64,000 bases of DNA from Sphaerotilus mobilis (GCF_004216565.1 NZ_SGWV01000008.1:682001-746000), one strand, 5' to 3'. Shown: positions 7,827 to 17,060, counted from the stretch's first letter. The notes: generated from the letters alone by a model not told the origin. A program made the numbers and translations.

Positions 7827-9266
7827 ATGAGCACTCGCCCGCATTCCTCCCGCCGCGTCCGCACGGCGACCTCTCATGCCTTGCACCGTTTCGCGGTCAC
7901 GGCACTCGCCTTGGTTGGCCTGGGCCTCACGGTCAGCGCCCATGCGGAGAACCATGCCCTGATCCTGTGGATCGGCAACTACGCGCAGCCCAGCGCCAAC
8001 CTGCCCGGCATCGACAAGGACGCGGCGATGGCCCGCCAGCTCGCCCGTGCGATGGGTGTGCCCGACAAGAACATCCGTGAGCTCAGCAATGCCGCACTGG
8101 CCAAGACCAGCATGGGCAACGAGCTGCGCAACCTGACCACGCGCATCGCCAAGGACGACAAGGTCTTCATCTACTACTCCGGCCACGGCGCACAGGTCAA
8201 GGGCTTGGGGGGTGCCAAGTGCACCGAGGGCATGGTCACCCATGAGATCGACATCTACACGGACGTCCAGCTGCAGCAGGTCCTCACCGACCTTGGCAAC
8301 AAGGCCAGCCAGGTGGTGATGTTCAACGACTCCTGCTTCTCGGGCGGCGCGGCCACCAAGGCCTCGCGTGACCTCACTGGCCCGTCCGACGCCCCGGTGC
8401 CGAAGTTCTACAGCGGCCCGCTGCCGCAAGGCACGGGCGTCAACGACGACTACACCTGCGGCGAACAGGTCAACAAGATGTCGCGCAACCTCGAGGTGGT
8501 GGCCGCCGCGCCGCGTGCGCCCCAGGTGCTCTACGTGGCCGCCTCTGCAGCCAACGAGGTGTCCTTTGCCACGACCAAGGGCAGCGCCGGCACGCTGGCG
8601 TGGCTGTCATGCATCGGCAGTGCCGACAGCAACCGCAGCGGTGCGGTCGACGCCGAGGAGCTGCGCGCCTGCGCGCAGCAGTGGCTCGATCGCGGCAAGT
8701 TCGACCAGCACATCACCCTGGCGGGCAACACCAAGCTGCCGCTGACCTTCGTGAGCAACACGCCCGCAGGCAGCGGCAACGCCCCCGTCAATGCGGCCCG
8801 TGCGCTGGAAGACCTGCGCGCGACGGCCGACCCGGCGCATGCCGTCACGCTGAGTCCGGTGCGTGGCACGCTCAAGATCGGCCAGGACCCGCTGGACTTC
8901 AGCATCACCACGACCCAGCCCGGCTACCTCTATGTGCTGCACGTGGGCAGCGACGGCAAGACCTTTGACCTGCTGTTCCCGAACAAGCAGGACAGCAACA
9001 ACTACGTCGCCGCCGGCAACCACAGCTTCCCGCGCCCGAGCTGGCGCATCAAGGCCAGCGGCCCGGCTGGCACCAGCTATCTGATGGCGGTCGTCTCTCC
9101 GGTTCAACGCAACTTCAACAAGGACATGGACCTGGGCAGCGTCTTCCCCCAAAGCAATGCCACGACCGACAGCGCCAAGAACCTGGTCATCGAGACCACG
9201 GGCGCAGCCGGCGCCGGCGCACGCTTTGGCGCCAGCGCGGTGGTGGCGATCCGCGAATCGAATTGA
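7827..9266 (+). CDS. Exported caspase-family protein with EF-hand loop and DUF4384 domain
   Basis: 479 residues from ATG 7827, which opens a signal peptide ending SAHA. The caspase fold begins NHALILWIGNYAQP, with His120 in YYSGHGAQ and Cys170 in MFNDSCFSGG. An EF-hand-like loop (DSNRSGAVDAEE, residues 267-278) sits at the end of the protease part, at the same relative place as in the homologue at 4108. The C-terminal DUF4384 domain (about 345-440, GYLYVLHVGSDGKTFDLLFP) is close in wording to the lipoprotein at 1155. It is probably a periplasmic or surface cysteine protease, possibly calcium-activated. The gene stands alone between intergenic gaps of about 200 and 95 bases. Confidence 0.88.
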   Translation: MSTRPHSSRRVRTATSHALHRFAVTALALVGLGLTVSAHAENHALILWIGNYAQPSANLPGIDKDAAMARQLARAMGVPDKNIRELSNAALAKTSMGNELRNLTTRIAKDDKVFIYYSGHGAQVKGLGGAKCTEGMVTHEIDIYTDVQLQQVLTDLGNKASQVVMFNDSCFSGGAATKASRDLTGPSDAPVPKFYSGPLPQGTGVNDDYTCGEQVNKMSRNLEVVAAAPRAPQVLYVAASAANEVSFATTKGSAGTLAWLSCIGSADSNRSGAVDAEELRACAQQWLDRGKFDQHITLAGNTKLPLTFVSNTPAGSGNAPVNAARALEDLRATADPAHAVTLSPVRGTLKIGQDPLDFSITTTQPGYLYVLHVGSDGKTFDLLFPNKQDSNNYVAAGNHSFPRPSWRIKASGPAGTSYLMAVVSPVQRNFNKDMDLGSVFPQSNATTDSAKNLVIETTGAAGAGARFGASAVVAIRESN

Positions 9267-9360
9267 CGCCAGTCGGGCGGCGCCCGTGTGCATGCCGCAC
9301 GCGCACGTGGCCCGCATCGGTGCGACAGACCGGTCCTTCCGGTCGCCCCCAGGAGATTCC

Positions 9361-10863
9361 ATGTTTGCTGTCCCTTGTCGCCACGGCGTCGGCCCCCTGC
9401 CACGCCTGCGCCCTTTGAATGCCGCCGTCCTGGCCCTCGGCCTGAGCGCTGCCTTGTGCCTGCCGGCGGCTGCTGAGGGGCCTGCTCCGGCCCTCGATGC
9501 AGGCTCTGCCAGCACATCGCCCGCCGCTTCGGGCCACGCTGCTTCGGCTGTTGCTTCAACGGCTGCTTCAACTGCTGCTTCAACCGCTGCTTCGACTGCC
9601 GCTTCCGCCGTCAAGGACGTGACGGTCGACCGCGCACCTGCGGACCCCGCCGCCGCGAGCCGCCCCGCAGCCACATCGGCCAGCGCGACGCTGCTGAGCA
9701 CGCCCCTGCACGATGGCGCGCTGGCCGCCGCACTCGACGACCTGGGCCTTGCCCTGCTTCGTGACCTCAGTGCCAAGGGCGGCCAAGGCCAAGCCAATGC
9801 GGTGACGTCACCCTTGTCCCTGGCCGTGAGCCTGGGCCTCTTGCATGCCGGAACGGCCAGTGCCGGTGCCGATGAACTGGCGCGTGCCGTGGGGGGCACC
9901 GCGTCCGGCACGCGACTGCTCACGACCCGGCTGCCAGCCCAGTTGGCCCGGGCCCTGGACAGCAGCCGGGCCGGCAGTCCCTTGACGATGGCCAACCGCG
10001 TCTGGCTCGACAAGAGCGTCGTGCGCGCCGTGCCAGCCAGCTATGCCGCCGCCGTCTCGCAGCGCTACCAGGCCGATGGCATCGTGCTGCCGCTGGCCAG
10101 TGACCCGCGCGGCGCACGCCAGACGATCAACGCCTGGGTGTCGCAAGCAACGGCGCGACGCATCCCCGATCTCCTGCCCGAGGGCGCCATCAAGGGCAAC
10201 TCGCGTGTCGTGCTGACCAGCGCGATGCACTTCAAGGGCCGATGGAGCCAGGCCTTCGACCCCGCAGCGACGTCGACCCAAACCTTCGAGGCCGCGCCCG
10301 GACGCAGCGTTCGTGTGCCGACGATGAGCGGCGAACGCATGGTGCGGGCCGGCACGGTCGACAACCTCAACGTGATCGAACTGCCCTTTGACGGGGACTA
10401 CGCCTTGATCGTGGCCATGCCGCCGGCTGGACACACGCTGCAGGCGCTGGAAACCGAGCTGGAAGGTCTGGACATGGCCTCCTGGAGCAGCCAGCTGCGC
10501 CCGTTGCGCTGCACCGTGACGCTGCCCCGCTTCAGCATCGCGCCGACGGCCCGATCGCTCAAGGCAGCGCTGGTCGGCCTGGGAGTGCGCCAGGTCTTCA
10601 GCTCGGCGGCCGATCTCGGGCCGCTGCTGGGCAAGGCGGGCAAGGGCGTCCAGGTCGACGACGTGTTCCAGAGCGCCGGCATCACCATCGATGAGCAGGG
10701 GGGTGAAGCGGCGGCGGCCACCGGCGCCACCGTGTCGGCCAAGTCCATCACCCTGGGCGCGCCGAGCTGCGCGGTCAACCGGGCCTTTGTCTTCAGCCTC
10801 GTGCACAAGCCCACGGGGCTGCCGCTGTTCGTGGGCAAGGTGAGCGACCCCAGCAAGCGCTGA
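9361..10863 (+). CDS. Secreted inhibitory-type serpin
   Basis: 500 residues. The N-terminus is a signal peptide (ending PAAA), followed by a low-complexity linker with repeated AAST units (about residues 60-80). The serpin fold follows, with NAVTSPLSLAVSLGLLHAGT, TINAWVSQAT, LTSAMHFKGRW and a C-terminal AFVFSLVHKPTGLPLFVGKV. The reactive-centre hinge is the inhibitory type: Glu445 (P17), then QGGEAAAATGA. Counting from P17 puts P1 at Lys461 and P1' at Ser462. A Lys P1 fits trypsin-like or metacaspase/orthocaspase targets. Serpins are uncommon in Proteobacteria, and this one lies among six caspase homologues, so inhibition of those proteases is a reasonable inference. Confidence 0.9.
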   Translation: MFAVPCRHGVGPLPRLRPLNAAVLALGLSAALCLPAAAEGPAPALDAGSASTSPAASGHAASAVASTAASTAASTAASTAASAVKDVTVDRAPADPAAASRPAATSASATLLSTPLHDGALAAALDDLGLALLRDLSAKGGQGQANAVTSPLSLAVSLGLLHAGTASAGADELARAVGGTASGTRLLTTRLPAQLARALDSSRAGSPLTMANRVWLDKSVVRAVPASYAAAVSQRYQADGIVLPLASDPRGARQTINAWVSQATARRIPDLLPEGAIKGNSRVVLTSAMHFKGRWSQAFDPAATSTQTFEAAPGRSVRVPTMSGERMVRAGTVDNLNVIELPFDGDYALIVAMPPAGHTLQALETELEGLDMASWSSQLRPLRCTVTLPRFSIAPTARSLKAALVGLGVRQVFSSAADLGPLLGKAGKGVQVDDVFQSAGITIDEQGGEAAAATGATVSAKSITLGAPSCAVNRAFVFSLVHKPTGLPLFVGKVSDPSKR

Positions 10864-10984
10864 GCACATCGCCGCGCGGGTTCATCCGAGACGCGGGCCT
10901 GACGTCTGGCGCTGTCGGGCGTCCTAACGGGCAGACCCCGCAGGCGCCAGCCAGCGGGCGACCCCACCCCCAAGGAGCACGCTC

Positions 10985-11485
10985 ATGAACCTGTTGCGCA
11001 TCACCTTCTTCTACGGCATCGCCTTGCTTGTCGGCCTGTCCGCCGGGGCATTGGCCCGCACGGCATGGACCTGGACAAGCAGCACTGATCACGGCGCGTT
11101 GCTGACACCCACGTCGGTCGACCCGACCGATGCGGTGTCGACGGGTCATGCACCGACCCGACAGATCCTGGCTCCGGGCCAGGTCTGGATCGCCCTGGGC
11201 CATGCCCTTGTGCCAGCGCAGACCGGACCGCTCGCCTTGCCGCATGGCAGCCGGCTGCGACTGAAGGTGACACCCAGTGCAGACGGTCTGCTGCGTCTGC
11301 GGGCCATCTCGCCCGACGGTCGCCACACGGATCTGTGGTCGCTGTCGGTCAGCGCAGGCCAGACGCAGTTCTCGCCCATGCTGCGGCTCGAGGGACACCG
11401 TGGCCTGGAACAGTTGGAGCTGCACTTGACACCATCCGACGGCAGCGCGGCGCGCCAGCAGCAATTGCAGATCTGGCACGGCTGA
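10985..11485 (+). CDS. Small exported protein of unknown function, DUF4384-like
   Basis: 166 residues with an N-terminal hydrophobic segment (about 5-25, FFYGIALLVGLSAGALA) that may be a signal peptide or anchor. The mature part resembles the visible C-terminal domain of the truncated gene at the window start: a bounded beta-domain with QVWIALGHALVPAQTGPLAL and HGSRLRLKVTPS. The ATG follows AAGGAGCACGCTC, a good ribosome-binding site. No enzyme motif is seen. Confidence 0.6.
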   Translation: MNLLRITFFYGIALLVGLSAGALARTAWTWTSSTDHGALLTPTSVDPTDAVSTGHAPTRQILAPGQVWIALGHALVPAQTGPLALPHGSRLRLKVTPSADGLLRLRAISPDGRHTDLWSLSVSAGQTQFSPMLRLEGHRGLEQLELHLTPSDGSAARQQQLQIWHG

Positions 11486-11701
11486 ACAGCGTCGCCGAGC
11501 GGCCAGTTCCGTCCTTGTCGGGTGCTCCGCGACGACGCGACGTCGCGGCATCGAGCGTGCCCCTGACCCGAGCCTTCAAGAGGTTCATCCCTGACGTTTT
11601 GACGCGGTCTGCGTCCCCTGGAGCACACGCTGCACAACAGCGTTCAACCCAGGCCCCGGCAGCGGGGCAAACATCACCGTCGATCCGATCAGGAGTTCAC
11701 C

Positions 11702-12055
11702 ATGCACAGCATCTTTCGCCTCACCGTGACCACGCTGGCCCTGGCTACCGGCATCATGGCCTCGATGTCCGCCCAGGCCGCAAACGCCGAGGTCCGCATC
11801 CGCAACGATTCCAGCGCCACGATCTATTTCCTCTACACCAGCAAGGCGGGCACGTCGCACTACGGTCGCACGGACCTGCTCGACGAACAGGACATCGTCG
11901 CGATCCTGCCGGGCCGCTCGGCCCTGGTCGACTTCGACGTGACCGACGCCCGCAACAGCTGCCGGCAGGACATCAAGGCGGTGGGTGAGAAGAACCGCAC
12001 CTGGACCTGGACGATGAACGTCTGTGAAGAATCGTCCTGGCGCCTGGTCAATTGA
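11702..12055 (+). CDS. Small secreted protein of unknown function
   Basis: 117 residues with a clear signal peptide ending SAQA (about residue 24). The mature part of about 90 residues looks beta-rich (AEVRIRNDSSATIYFLYTSK) and has two Cys (in RNSCRQD and NVCEESSW) that may form a disulfide. A segment of about 215 bases before it holds no convincing gene. It ends before a strong hairpin at 12104, so it may be a one-gene unit. Confidence 0.6.
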   Translation: MHSIFRLTVTTLALATGIMASMSAQAANAEVRIRNDSSATIYFLYTSKAGTSHYGRTDLLDEQDIVAILPGRSALVDFDVTDARNSCRQDIKAVGEKNRTWTWTMNVCEESSWRLVN

Positions 12056-12103
12056 GGTCAGTGTCGAAGGTCGGCCACCACCGAGCGCCGCTTCATGAAT
12101 AGG

Positions 12104-12144
12104 ACCGCCCCCGCCGTGTCGGTCGACACCAAGGCGGGGGCGGT
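12104..12144 (+). terminator. Long GC-rich hairpin, probable terminator
   Basis: ACCGCCCCCGCC and GGCGGGGGCGGT form a perfect 12-bp stem. Inside it GTGTCG/CGACAC forms a further 6-bp stem around a GT turn, with two unpaired bases. There is no clear T-run on either side, so it may be a factor-dependent or bidirectional terminator, or an RNA stability element. The surrounding gap (12056-12367) otherwise holds only the ribosome-binding site AGGAGA of the next gene. Confidence 0.6.
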
Positions 12145-12367
12145 GGACCTTCTCCAACACGGACGGTATCCATCGTTGCATCGCCCGACGATCTCGGGCG
12201 ACATCCGTCTCGCATTGCAAGACCGCTTCACCGCCGAAAACGGCACGGCAAGCCGCGCGTCAGACCACACGAACGGGGGGTGCGCCAGGCCCTTACGCAT
12301 GCCATTGCCCCCCTACCATCAAATCGACATCGGGCTCAGAGATCGCCCGGTCAAGCAGGAGAACCCC

Positions 12368-14095
12368 ATGCATCCATCCGGCCGAGGCACCTCTGCAGGT
12401 GAAGGGGCTGCCCTGAGGCATTGGCGATCACATCGGGCTCTGGCATGGCTGACGCTGGCGTGCCTGCTGCTGGCCATGCTGCCGGTTCATGCCGCACCTG
12501 AGGGCAAGCGCGTGGCGCTGCTCATCGGCAACAGCAACTACGCCGTGGGTCCCTTGCGCAACCCGGCAAACGATGTGCGTGAGATGGAAGCCTCGCTGCT
12601 GTCGCTGGGCTTTCAGGTTCGCAAGGTGATGGACACCGACCAGAACCAGCTCAAGCGTGCGATCCGCGACTTCGGGAACGACGCCAAGGGCGCGGCCGTC
12701 GCCTTGTTCTACTACAGCGGGCACGGCATCCAGTCCGGCGGTGAGAACTACCTGATTCCCTTGCGCGCCAGCATCGACAAGGAATCGGACTACGACGTCG
12801 AAGCCGTCTCGGTCAGCAGCGCCCTGCGCCAGATCGCCGGCGCCCGTCCGGATGTGACCCTGCTCGTGCTGGATGCCTGCCGGGACAATCCACTGGCCTC
12901 AGTGACGCGCAGCGGTACCAAAGGCCTGGGGCGCATGGATGCGCCCACCGGCACCGCAATTGCCTTCGCCACGGCACCCAACACGACGGCGGCCGACAGC
13001 GGCCTGTTTGCCCGCGTGCTGGCGGCGGAACTGCGCAAGCCGGGCCAGGAGCTGTTCGATGCCCTTCGGAACACCACCGCGGTCGTCAAGCGAGAGACCG
13101 GTGGCCGCCAGGAACCTCGTGTGAGCGAGTGGTCGATCACCGACCGCGTTTTTCTGGCAGGCACGACACAGGCCATTGGGACATCACCGGACGTTGGACC
13201 AGGAAGCCGCCATGCAGCGGCGCCCGCGCCCGCAACAGCGATGGCTGTCCCGGCAACATCGATCCCGGTCGTTCGAGCTGACGCGACCTGTCAAGGCTGT
13301 CCAGCCATGGTGGTGATTCCCGCCGGCAGCTTCCAGATGGGCTCGACATCCGACGAGGAAGGTCGATCAGGTGACGAAGGCCCGTTGCGCACCGTGACGT
13401 TTGCGCAACCCCTGGCGGTCAGCAAAAACCTGGTGACCCGAGGCGAATTTGCCGAATTCGTGAATGCGACCGGCCACAGAACAGACGCCGAGCTTGGCGG
13501 CGGATGCCGCTACTTCCTGGAAGGTCGCTGGCAGACCAACACGGGACAGTCCTGGCGGTCACTGATGTTCGCCCAGACGAACGACCATCCGGTGACGTGC
13601 GTGAGCTGGCATGACGCGGTGCAGTACACCTTGTGGCTGAACGCCCGCAGCGCCTTGAAGGGCTGGCGCCTGCCGAGCGAGGCGGAGTGGGAATACGCCG
13701 CCCGTGCCGGGACTCGCACAACCTATCCCTGGGGCCAGCTGGCCGATCGAGCCATGGCCAATTACGGCAGGGACACCTGTTGCGGCCCGCTGGCTGCGGG
13801 CGCGGACGAATGGGAGTTCACGTCGCCGGTGGGACACTTTCCTGCCAACGCCTGGGGTCTGCACGACATGAGCGGCAACCTTTGGCAGTGGGTCCAAGAT
13901 GTCTGGCACGACAACTACCACGGAGCGCCTGTCGATGGCAGCGCATGGCTCAAAGACGGAAGTCCCACCGAACGGGTCGTGCGAGGAGGCTCATGGGGAA
14001 GCAACATGCGTTCACTGCGCACAGCCGATCGCAACAAGTATGTCTCGACCGAGGCTTTTCCCATCGTGGGCTTCCGTGTGGTCAGGCAGCCGTGA
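12368..14095 (+). CDS. Exported caspase-FGE fusion protein
   Basis: 575 residues; AGGAGA sits 6 bases before the ATG. The signal peptide (about 24-43, ending VHAA) precedes a caspase domain (GKRVALLIGNSNYAVGPLRN) with His119 in YYSGHGIQ and Cys171 in LVLDACRDNP. A Pro/Ala-rich linker leads to a C-terminal FGE domain (CPAMVVIPAGSFQMGS, LPSEAEWEYAARAGTRTTYP, LHDMSGNLWQW, GFRVVRQP). Its layout matches the fusion at 5886, but codon use is uniform across the whole gene. Its C-terminus (MRSLRTADRNKYVSTEAF) does not show the NNY hypervariable pattern. It converges on the minus-strand caspase gene at 14148. Confidence 0.88.
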   Translation: MHPSGRGTSAGEGAALRHWRSHRALAWLTLACLLLAMLPVHAAPEGKRVALLIGNSNYAVGPLRNPANDVREMEASLLSLGFQVRKVMDTDQNQLKRAIRDFGNDAKGAAVALFYYSGHGIQSGGENYLIPLRASIDKESDYDVEAVSVSSALRQIAGARPDVTLLVLDACRDNPLASVTRSGTKGLGRMDAPTGTAIAFATAPNTTAADSGLFARVLAAELRKPGQELFDALRNTTAVVKRETGGRQEPRVSEWSITDRVFLAGTTQAIGTSPDVGPGSRHAAAPAPATAMAVPATSIPVVRADATCQGCPAMVVIPAGSFQMGSTSDEEGRSGDEGPLRTVTFAQPLAVSKNLVTRGEFAEFVNATGHRTDAELGGGCRYFLEGRWQTNTGQSWRSLMFAQTNDHPVTCVSWHDAVQYTLWLNARSALKGWRLPSEAEWEYAARAGTRTTYPWGQLADRAMANYGRDTCCGPLAAGADEWEFTSPVGHFPANAWGLHDMSGNLWQWVQDVWHDNYHGAPVDGSAWLKDGSPTERVVRGGSWGSNMRSLRTADRNKYVSTEAFPIVGFRVVRQP

Positions 14096-14147
14096 GGCGT
14101 GCGGCAAATCCGACAAGCTCTGCACGTTCAGAGTCAGATCACGCGAC

Positions 14148-15836
14148 TCATCGACCTGCGCCGTTGACTGGCATGTTCATCGAGTCCCCGTCAAACACGG
14201 ACTGAATCGCATGTCGACATGCCGTTGAACTCATGCGAGACCACTGGTCATTGAGCATTTCATCCTCGCCAAGCTGACCACGTTCGATCTCACTGGCGCA
14301 TGCCGAGGTGACGGGCGCAGACCGGCTGCTGATGCGTCGTTGTCCGGTCGAGAGACTTTGCACGTAGACCAAGGGGCTGCCCGTCTCGAACGACACGTAG
14401 GCCAGCATGGCGTTGCGCTCATCGGTGGCATCAGGTCGTGACCAGGTGGGCAACATCAGCGGCTTGGCACTGACAACCGCGAGTCGGCTTCCACCGCCGT
14501 CGATGTCACTGACCGACAAGGCATGGCGCATGTCAAAGACAGACACCCGAGCGACCCGGCGCTGGAAGTCACTGCGGCGCTGGGTCACGGCTTCAAAGAC
14601 GAGATCCGAAACCTGAAAAGCGACTCTGCGCAGGTCCACCACGGCAGCGCTCGACGCCTTGGCGAGGACCTCCCGCGCGGAAGCCACTTGCCAGACGCGC
14701 ATGCGCACCTCAAGACGGCCATCGTCCAGAACTGCCACGTCGCCCAACACGAGATGACTGTAGCCCTGGGCCCTGGCTCGGATCCAATCGGGCCTCGCAG
14801 CACTGCCGCCCGGCTGGTCATCCACGCGAGTGACATCGAGCCGACCTCTTTGTTCTAGCGTCTGGAGAACCACCTGCGCCAGGCGCAGCGCGTGACCACC
14901 GATACGATCCTCGAACGACACGCCCACCCGCAGTGCCACATCGGGGGCCAGGTTCAAGTTGGCCGTCGGCACCGCTGTCGCGACAGACGGTGCTGACGTC
15001 TGCACCGCGACCTGCGAAGGTGGCCCTGCCAGGTAGTGAGCCCCACGCAGGCCAATATCCTCACGCGGACGCTGCTTGCCGCCGGACTCCTTCTCCACCG
15101 CCAGGGCCGTTTCCTCAAAGACCTGCCGGATGTCCAGCCGTCTTTGAACCAGGAATCGGGCAAGGTGCTTGGTGTAAAGCCCGTTGTTGCCTTCGCCATC
15201 GTCAGCCACAGCGCCAGGCTGAGCTGAATAGGCCACGATGCTGCCAGTGGGCACATCCATGCGAGCCAGGCCCCGAGAAAGACTGCGCAAGCGGCTGAAG
15301 AAAGGGTTGTTGCGGCAGGCATCCAGCACGACAAGTGCAATCCTCGGACTTGCAGCCTCGATCTGTTGGAGCAGCGTGCTGGCAGCGATCGCTTCGCCGG
15401 CGACATCGGCCTGTTTACCGATGTCCGCGTCCACGGGCACCAGCCAGTTTTCATTGCCCAGTTGCATGCCATGGCCAGCGTAGTAGACCAGGGCCACATC
15501 GGCGCCCTGGGCACGATCACCGAACTCGCGCACAGCACGGTGCAGACGCCGAAAGTCGGCGTTCTCCACACGTTCAACATCAAAGCCCAAGGTCTTGAGT
15601 GTTGCTTCCATCAAGCGGGCATCGTTGACCGGATTGGCCAGCCTCCCCTCGCGATAGGCAGCATTGCCGATCACCAGTGCGACTCGCTTTCCAGTGGCCA
15701 TGGCCTGAGCCCCCGCCTGTGGAACCATCAGACCCAGCAAAAGGACCCAGGTGAAGATCCAAAGACCGTGGGTCGCCCGCCATCGCACAGGCTCTCGCGC
15801 GACGGGCCATGCGGCGGAATGGTTGTCGAGCGACAT
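14148..15836 (-). CDS. Exported caspase-family protein with C-terminal TolB-N-like region
   Basis: 562 residues from the ATG at 15836, chosen because GGAG lies 7 bases upstream; an in-frame ATG at 15872 adds 12 residues. A signal/anchor helix (FTWVLLLGLMVPQAGAQA) precedes the caspase domain (GKRVALVIGNAAYREGRLAN), with His122 in VYYAGHGMQ and Cys174 in VVLDACRNNP. The C-terminal part (about 280-470) has features of the N-terminal domain of TolB-like proteins (VGVSFEDRIGGHALRLAQV, a stretch on DVAVLDDGRLEVRMRVW). It follows the gene at 15895 by 58 bases on the same strand, so the two may form an operon. Confidence 0.85.
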   Translation of the reverse strand: MSLDNHSAAWPVAREPVRWRATHGLWIFTWVLLLGLMVPQAGAQAMATGKRVALVIGNAAYREGRLANPVNDARLMEATLKTLGFDVERVENADFRRLHRAVREFGDRAQGADVALVYYAGHGMQLGNENWLVPVDADIGKQADVAGEAIAASTLLQQIEAASPRIALVVLDACRNNPFFSRLRSLSRGLARMDVPTGSIVAYSAQPGAVADDGEGNNGLYTKHLARFLVQRRLDIRQVFEETALAVEKESGGKQRPREDIGLRGAHYLAGPPSQVAVQTSAPSVATAVPTANLNLAPDVALRVGVSFEDRIGGHALRLAQVVLQTLEQRGRLDVTRVDDQPGGSAARPDWIRARAQGYSHLVLGDVAVLDDGRLEVRMRVWQVASAREVLAKASSAAVVDLRRVAFQVSDLVFEAVTQRRSDFQRRVARVSVFDMRHALSVSDIDGGGSRLAVVSAKPLMLPTWSRPDATDERNAMLAYVSFETGSPLVYVQSLSTGQRRISSRSAPVTSACASEIERGQLGEDEMLNDQWSRMSSTACRHAIQSVFDGDSMNMPVNGAGR

Positions 15837-15894
15837 GGAATGACTCCGAGATCGGTAGATCGCCACCGGCATGAGCGCCGAGGAACACAGGTCC

Positions 15895-16767
15895 TCAGCG
15901 TTCGTGCGCCAGAACGAACTGGCTGAAGAGCATGTCGTCGGGCTGAAAGCTGTCGAGCGCAGTGAGCGTGATGTTCGAGTCGCTGCCCGAGGAGGTCAGT
16001 CCGATGGCCAACTTGCTGCGCCCTCCCGCACCTCGGGCAGCCAACAATGCAGCCTGCGATGCTGGCGTGCAGAGGGGCAACCCGTTCTTGAAGGCCGCCC
16101 AGGCCGGCTGCTCCGCGTTGACTGGCGGCAGACAAGGCATGAAATACAGCCTGAATGTTTCTTCACCAGGCGTACCGTGCAGTTGGATCCCCTTGGTCCT
16201 CGGCACTCGGTTGTCCTCGCCTGGCATGACCGTGTAGACACCCAGTTCACTGACCAAGCCCGCACCATCCACGCTCTCGACGCGGATCTGACCAGGCAGA
16301 TTGGTGGCAAAGCGCAGGGCAATGACCTCGTCCGTGCGAAGGCGCTGAGGCATCTTGTCCATCGGCAGCGATCTCTTCATCGCAAACGTCGTCGGATCCA
16401 GATGCTGTACCTCGTAGGCCAGCGCCGGCACGATCCGCGCATCGGCGGGGCGGTTGCCCGCTGCGGCGACACCGTTCGGCCCGGAAGACGGGTTGCGGCG
16501 ACCCTGCCATTGCTGGAACAGCGTGCCGACGGCATCAAGGGCCCGTTCTGCGGCCATTTCAGCCAGCGGCTGAAGAATCAGGGCCAGCAACGGTGACAGC
16601 TTCTCTGCAGCTGGCTCCGCTGCTTGCATATCGGCCGAGCCACTTCTCGAGGCCTGGGCAGATTCGACTGGCTGATCCGGTGATTCGTGGACCGGCTTGG
16701 CCACCGCACTCGCTTGCAGCAAGAGCAGTGCCAGCAACAAGCTGGCGGGCATCTTCGTTCGTGTCAT
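15895..16767 (-). CDS. Exported protein with DUF4384-like domain, upstream of a caspase gene
   Basis: 290 residues from ATG 16767, which has GAGGTG upstream and opens a signal peptide (MPASLLLALLLLQASAVA). A helical stretch (LLALILQPLAEMAAERALDA) is followed by a beta-domain from about residue 130. That domain contains EVIALRFATNLPGQIRVESV and GLVSELGVYTVMPGEDNRVP, which resemble the DUF4384 segments elsewhere in this cluster. The gene probably shares a transcript with the caspase gene at 14148. Function is unknown. Confidence 0.7.
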   Translation of the reverse strand: MTRTKMPASLLLALLLLQASAVAKPVHESPDQPVESAQASRSGSADMQAAEPAAEKLSPLLALILQPLAEMAAERALDAVGTLFQQWQGRRNPSSGPNGVAAAGNRPADARIVPALAYEVQHLDPTTFAMKRSLPMDKMPQRLRTDEVIALRFATNLPGQIRVESVDGAGLVSELGVYTVMPGEDNRVPRTKGIQLHGTPGEETFRLYFMPCLPPVNAEQPAWAAFKNGLPLCTPASQAALLAARGAGGRSKLAIGLTSSGSDSNITLTALDSFQPDDMLFSQFVLAHER

Positions 16768-16971
16768 CGCTTGGTCACCTCGCTCCGTCGTTGAAGTGTT
16801 CGTCGTGATGGCTGCCTGGCAAAGGCCAAAAGCGCAGGCCATGGCTCACGCGCATGTGAACGCAAGGACCTGACTGCACCAGCCTTCCTTGCAGACGCAT
16901 GACGGCGGAGAACGTCAGGGAAGCCAGTTCCACAGATCGACCGACGACCCTTCAAGAATGTCGTTCGAACC

Positions 16972-16989
16972 TGTCATGAATTTGTCATG
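16972..16989. promoter_or_regulatory. Direct repeat TGTCATG at one-helical-turn spacing
   Basis: TGTCATG occurs at 16972-16978 and again at 16983-16989, with start points 11 bases apart. Tandem half-sites one helical turn apart are typical of OmpR/PhoB-type response regulator binding. No regulator can be named. Confidence 0.3.
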
Positions 16990-17044
16990 CGACGCGCCAG
17001 CTGACCGCAGAACCGCGAACTGGACCGGTAAGGATGCATCGTCA

Positions 17045-17060
17045 GCGACATCGATGTCGC
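17045..17060. promoter_or_regulatory. 16-bp perfect palindrome, operator candidate
   Basis: GCGACATCGATGTCGC is fully self-complementary and lies in the long divergent intergenic region. It fits the binding site of a dimeric repressor, but no cognate regulator is identified. Confidence 0.35.

Noticed and set aside
9541-9605. Short repeated units in the serpin gene taken as a CRISPR or satellite array
   Set aside because: They are in-frame Ala-Ser-Thr-Ala codon repeats of a linker, without spacers.
12368-14095. The second caspase-FGE gene as another diversity-generating retroelement target
   Set aside because: Its last 40 residues do not show NNY codons at the expected positions, codon use is uniform and no hairpin follows closely.
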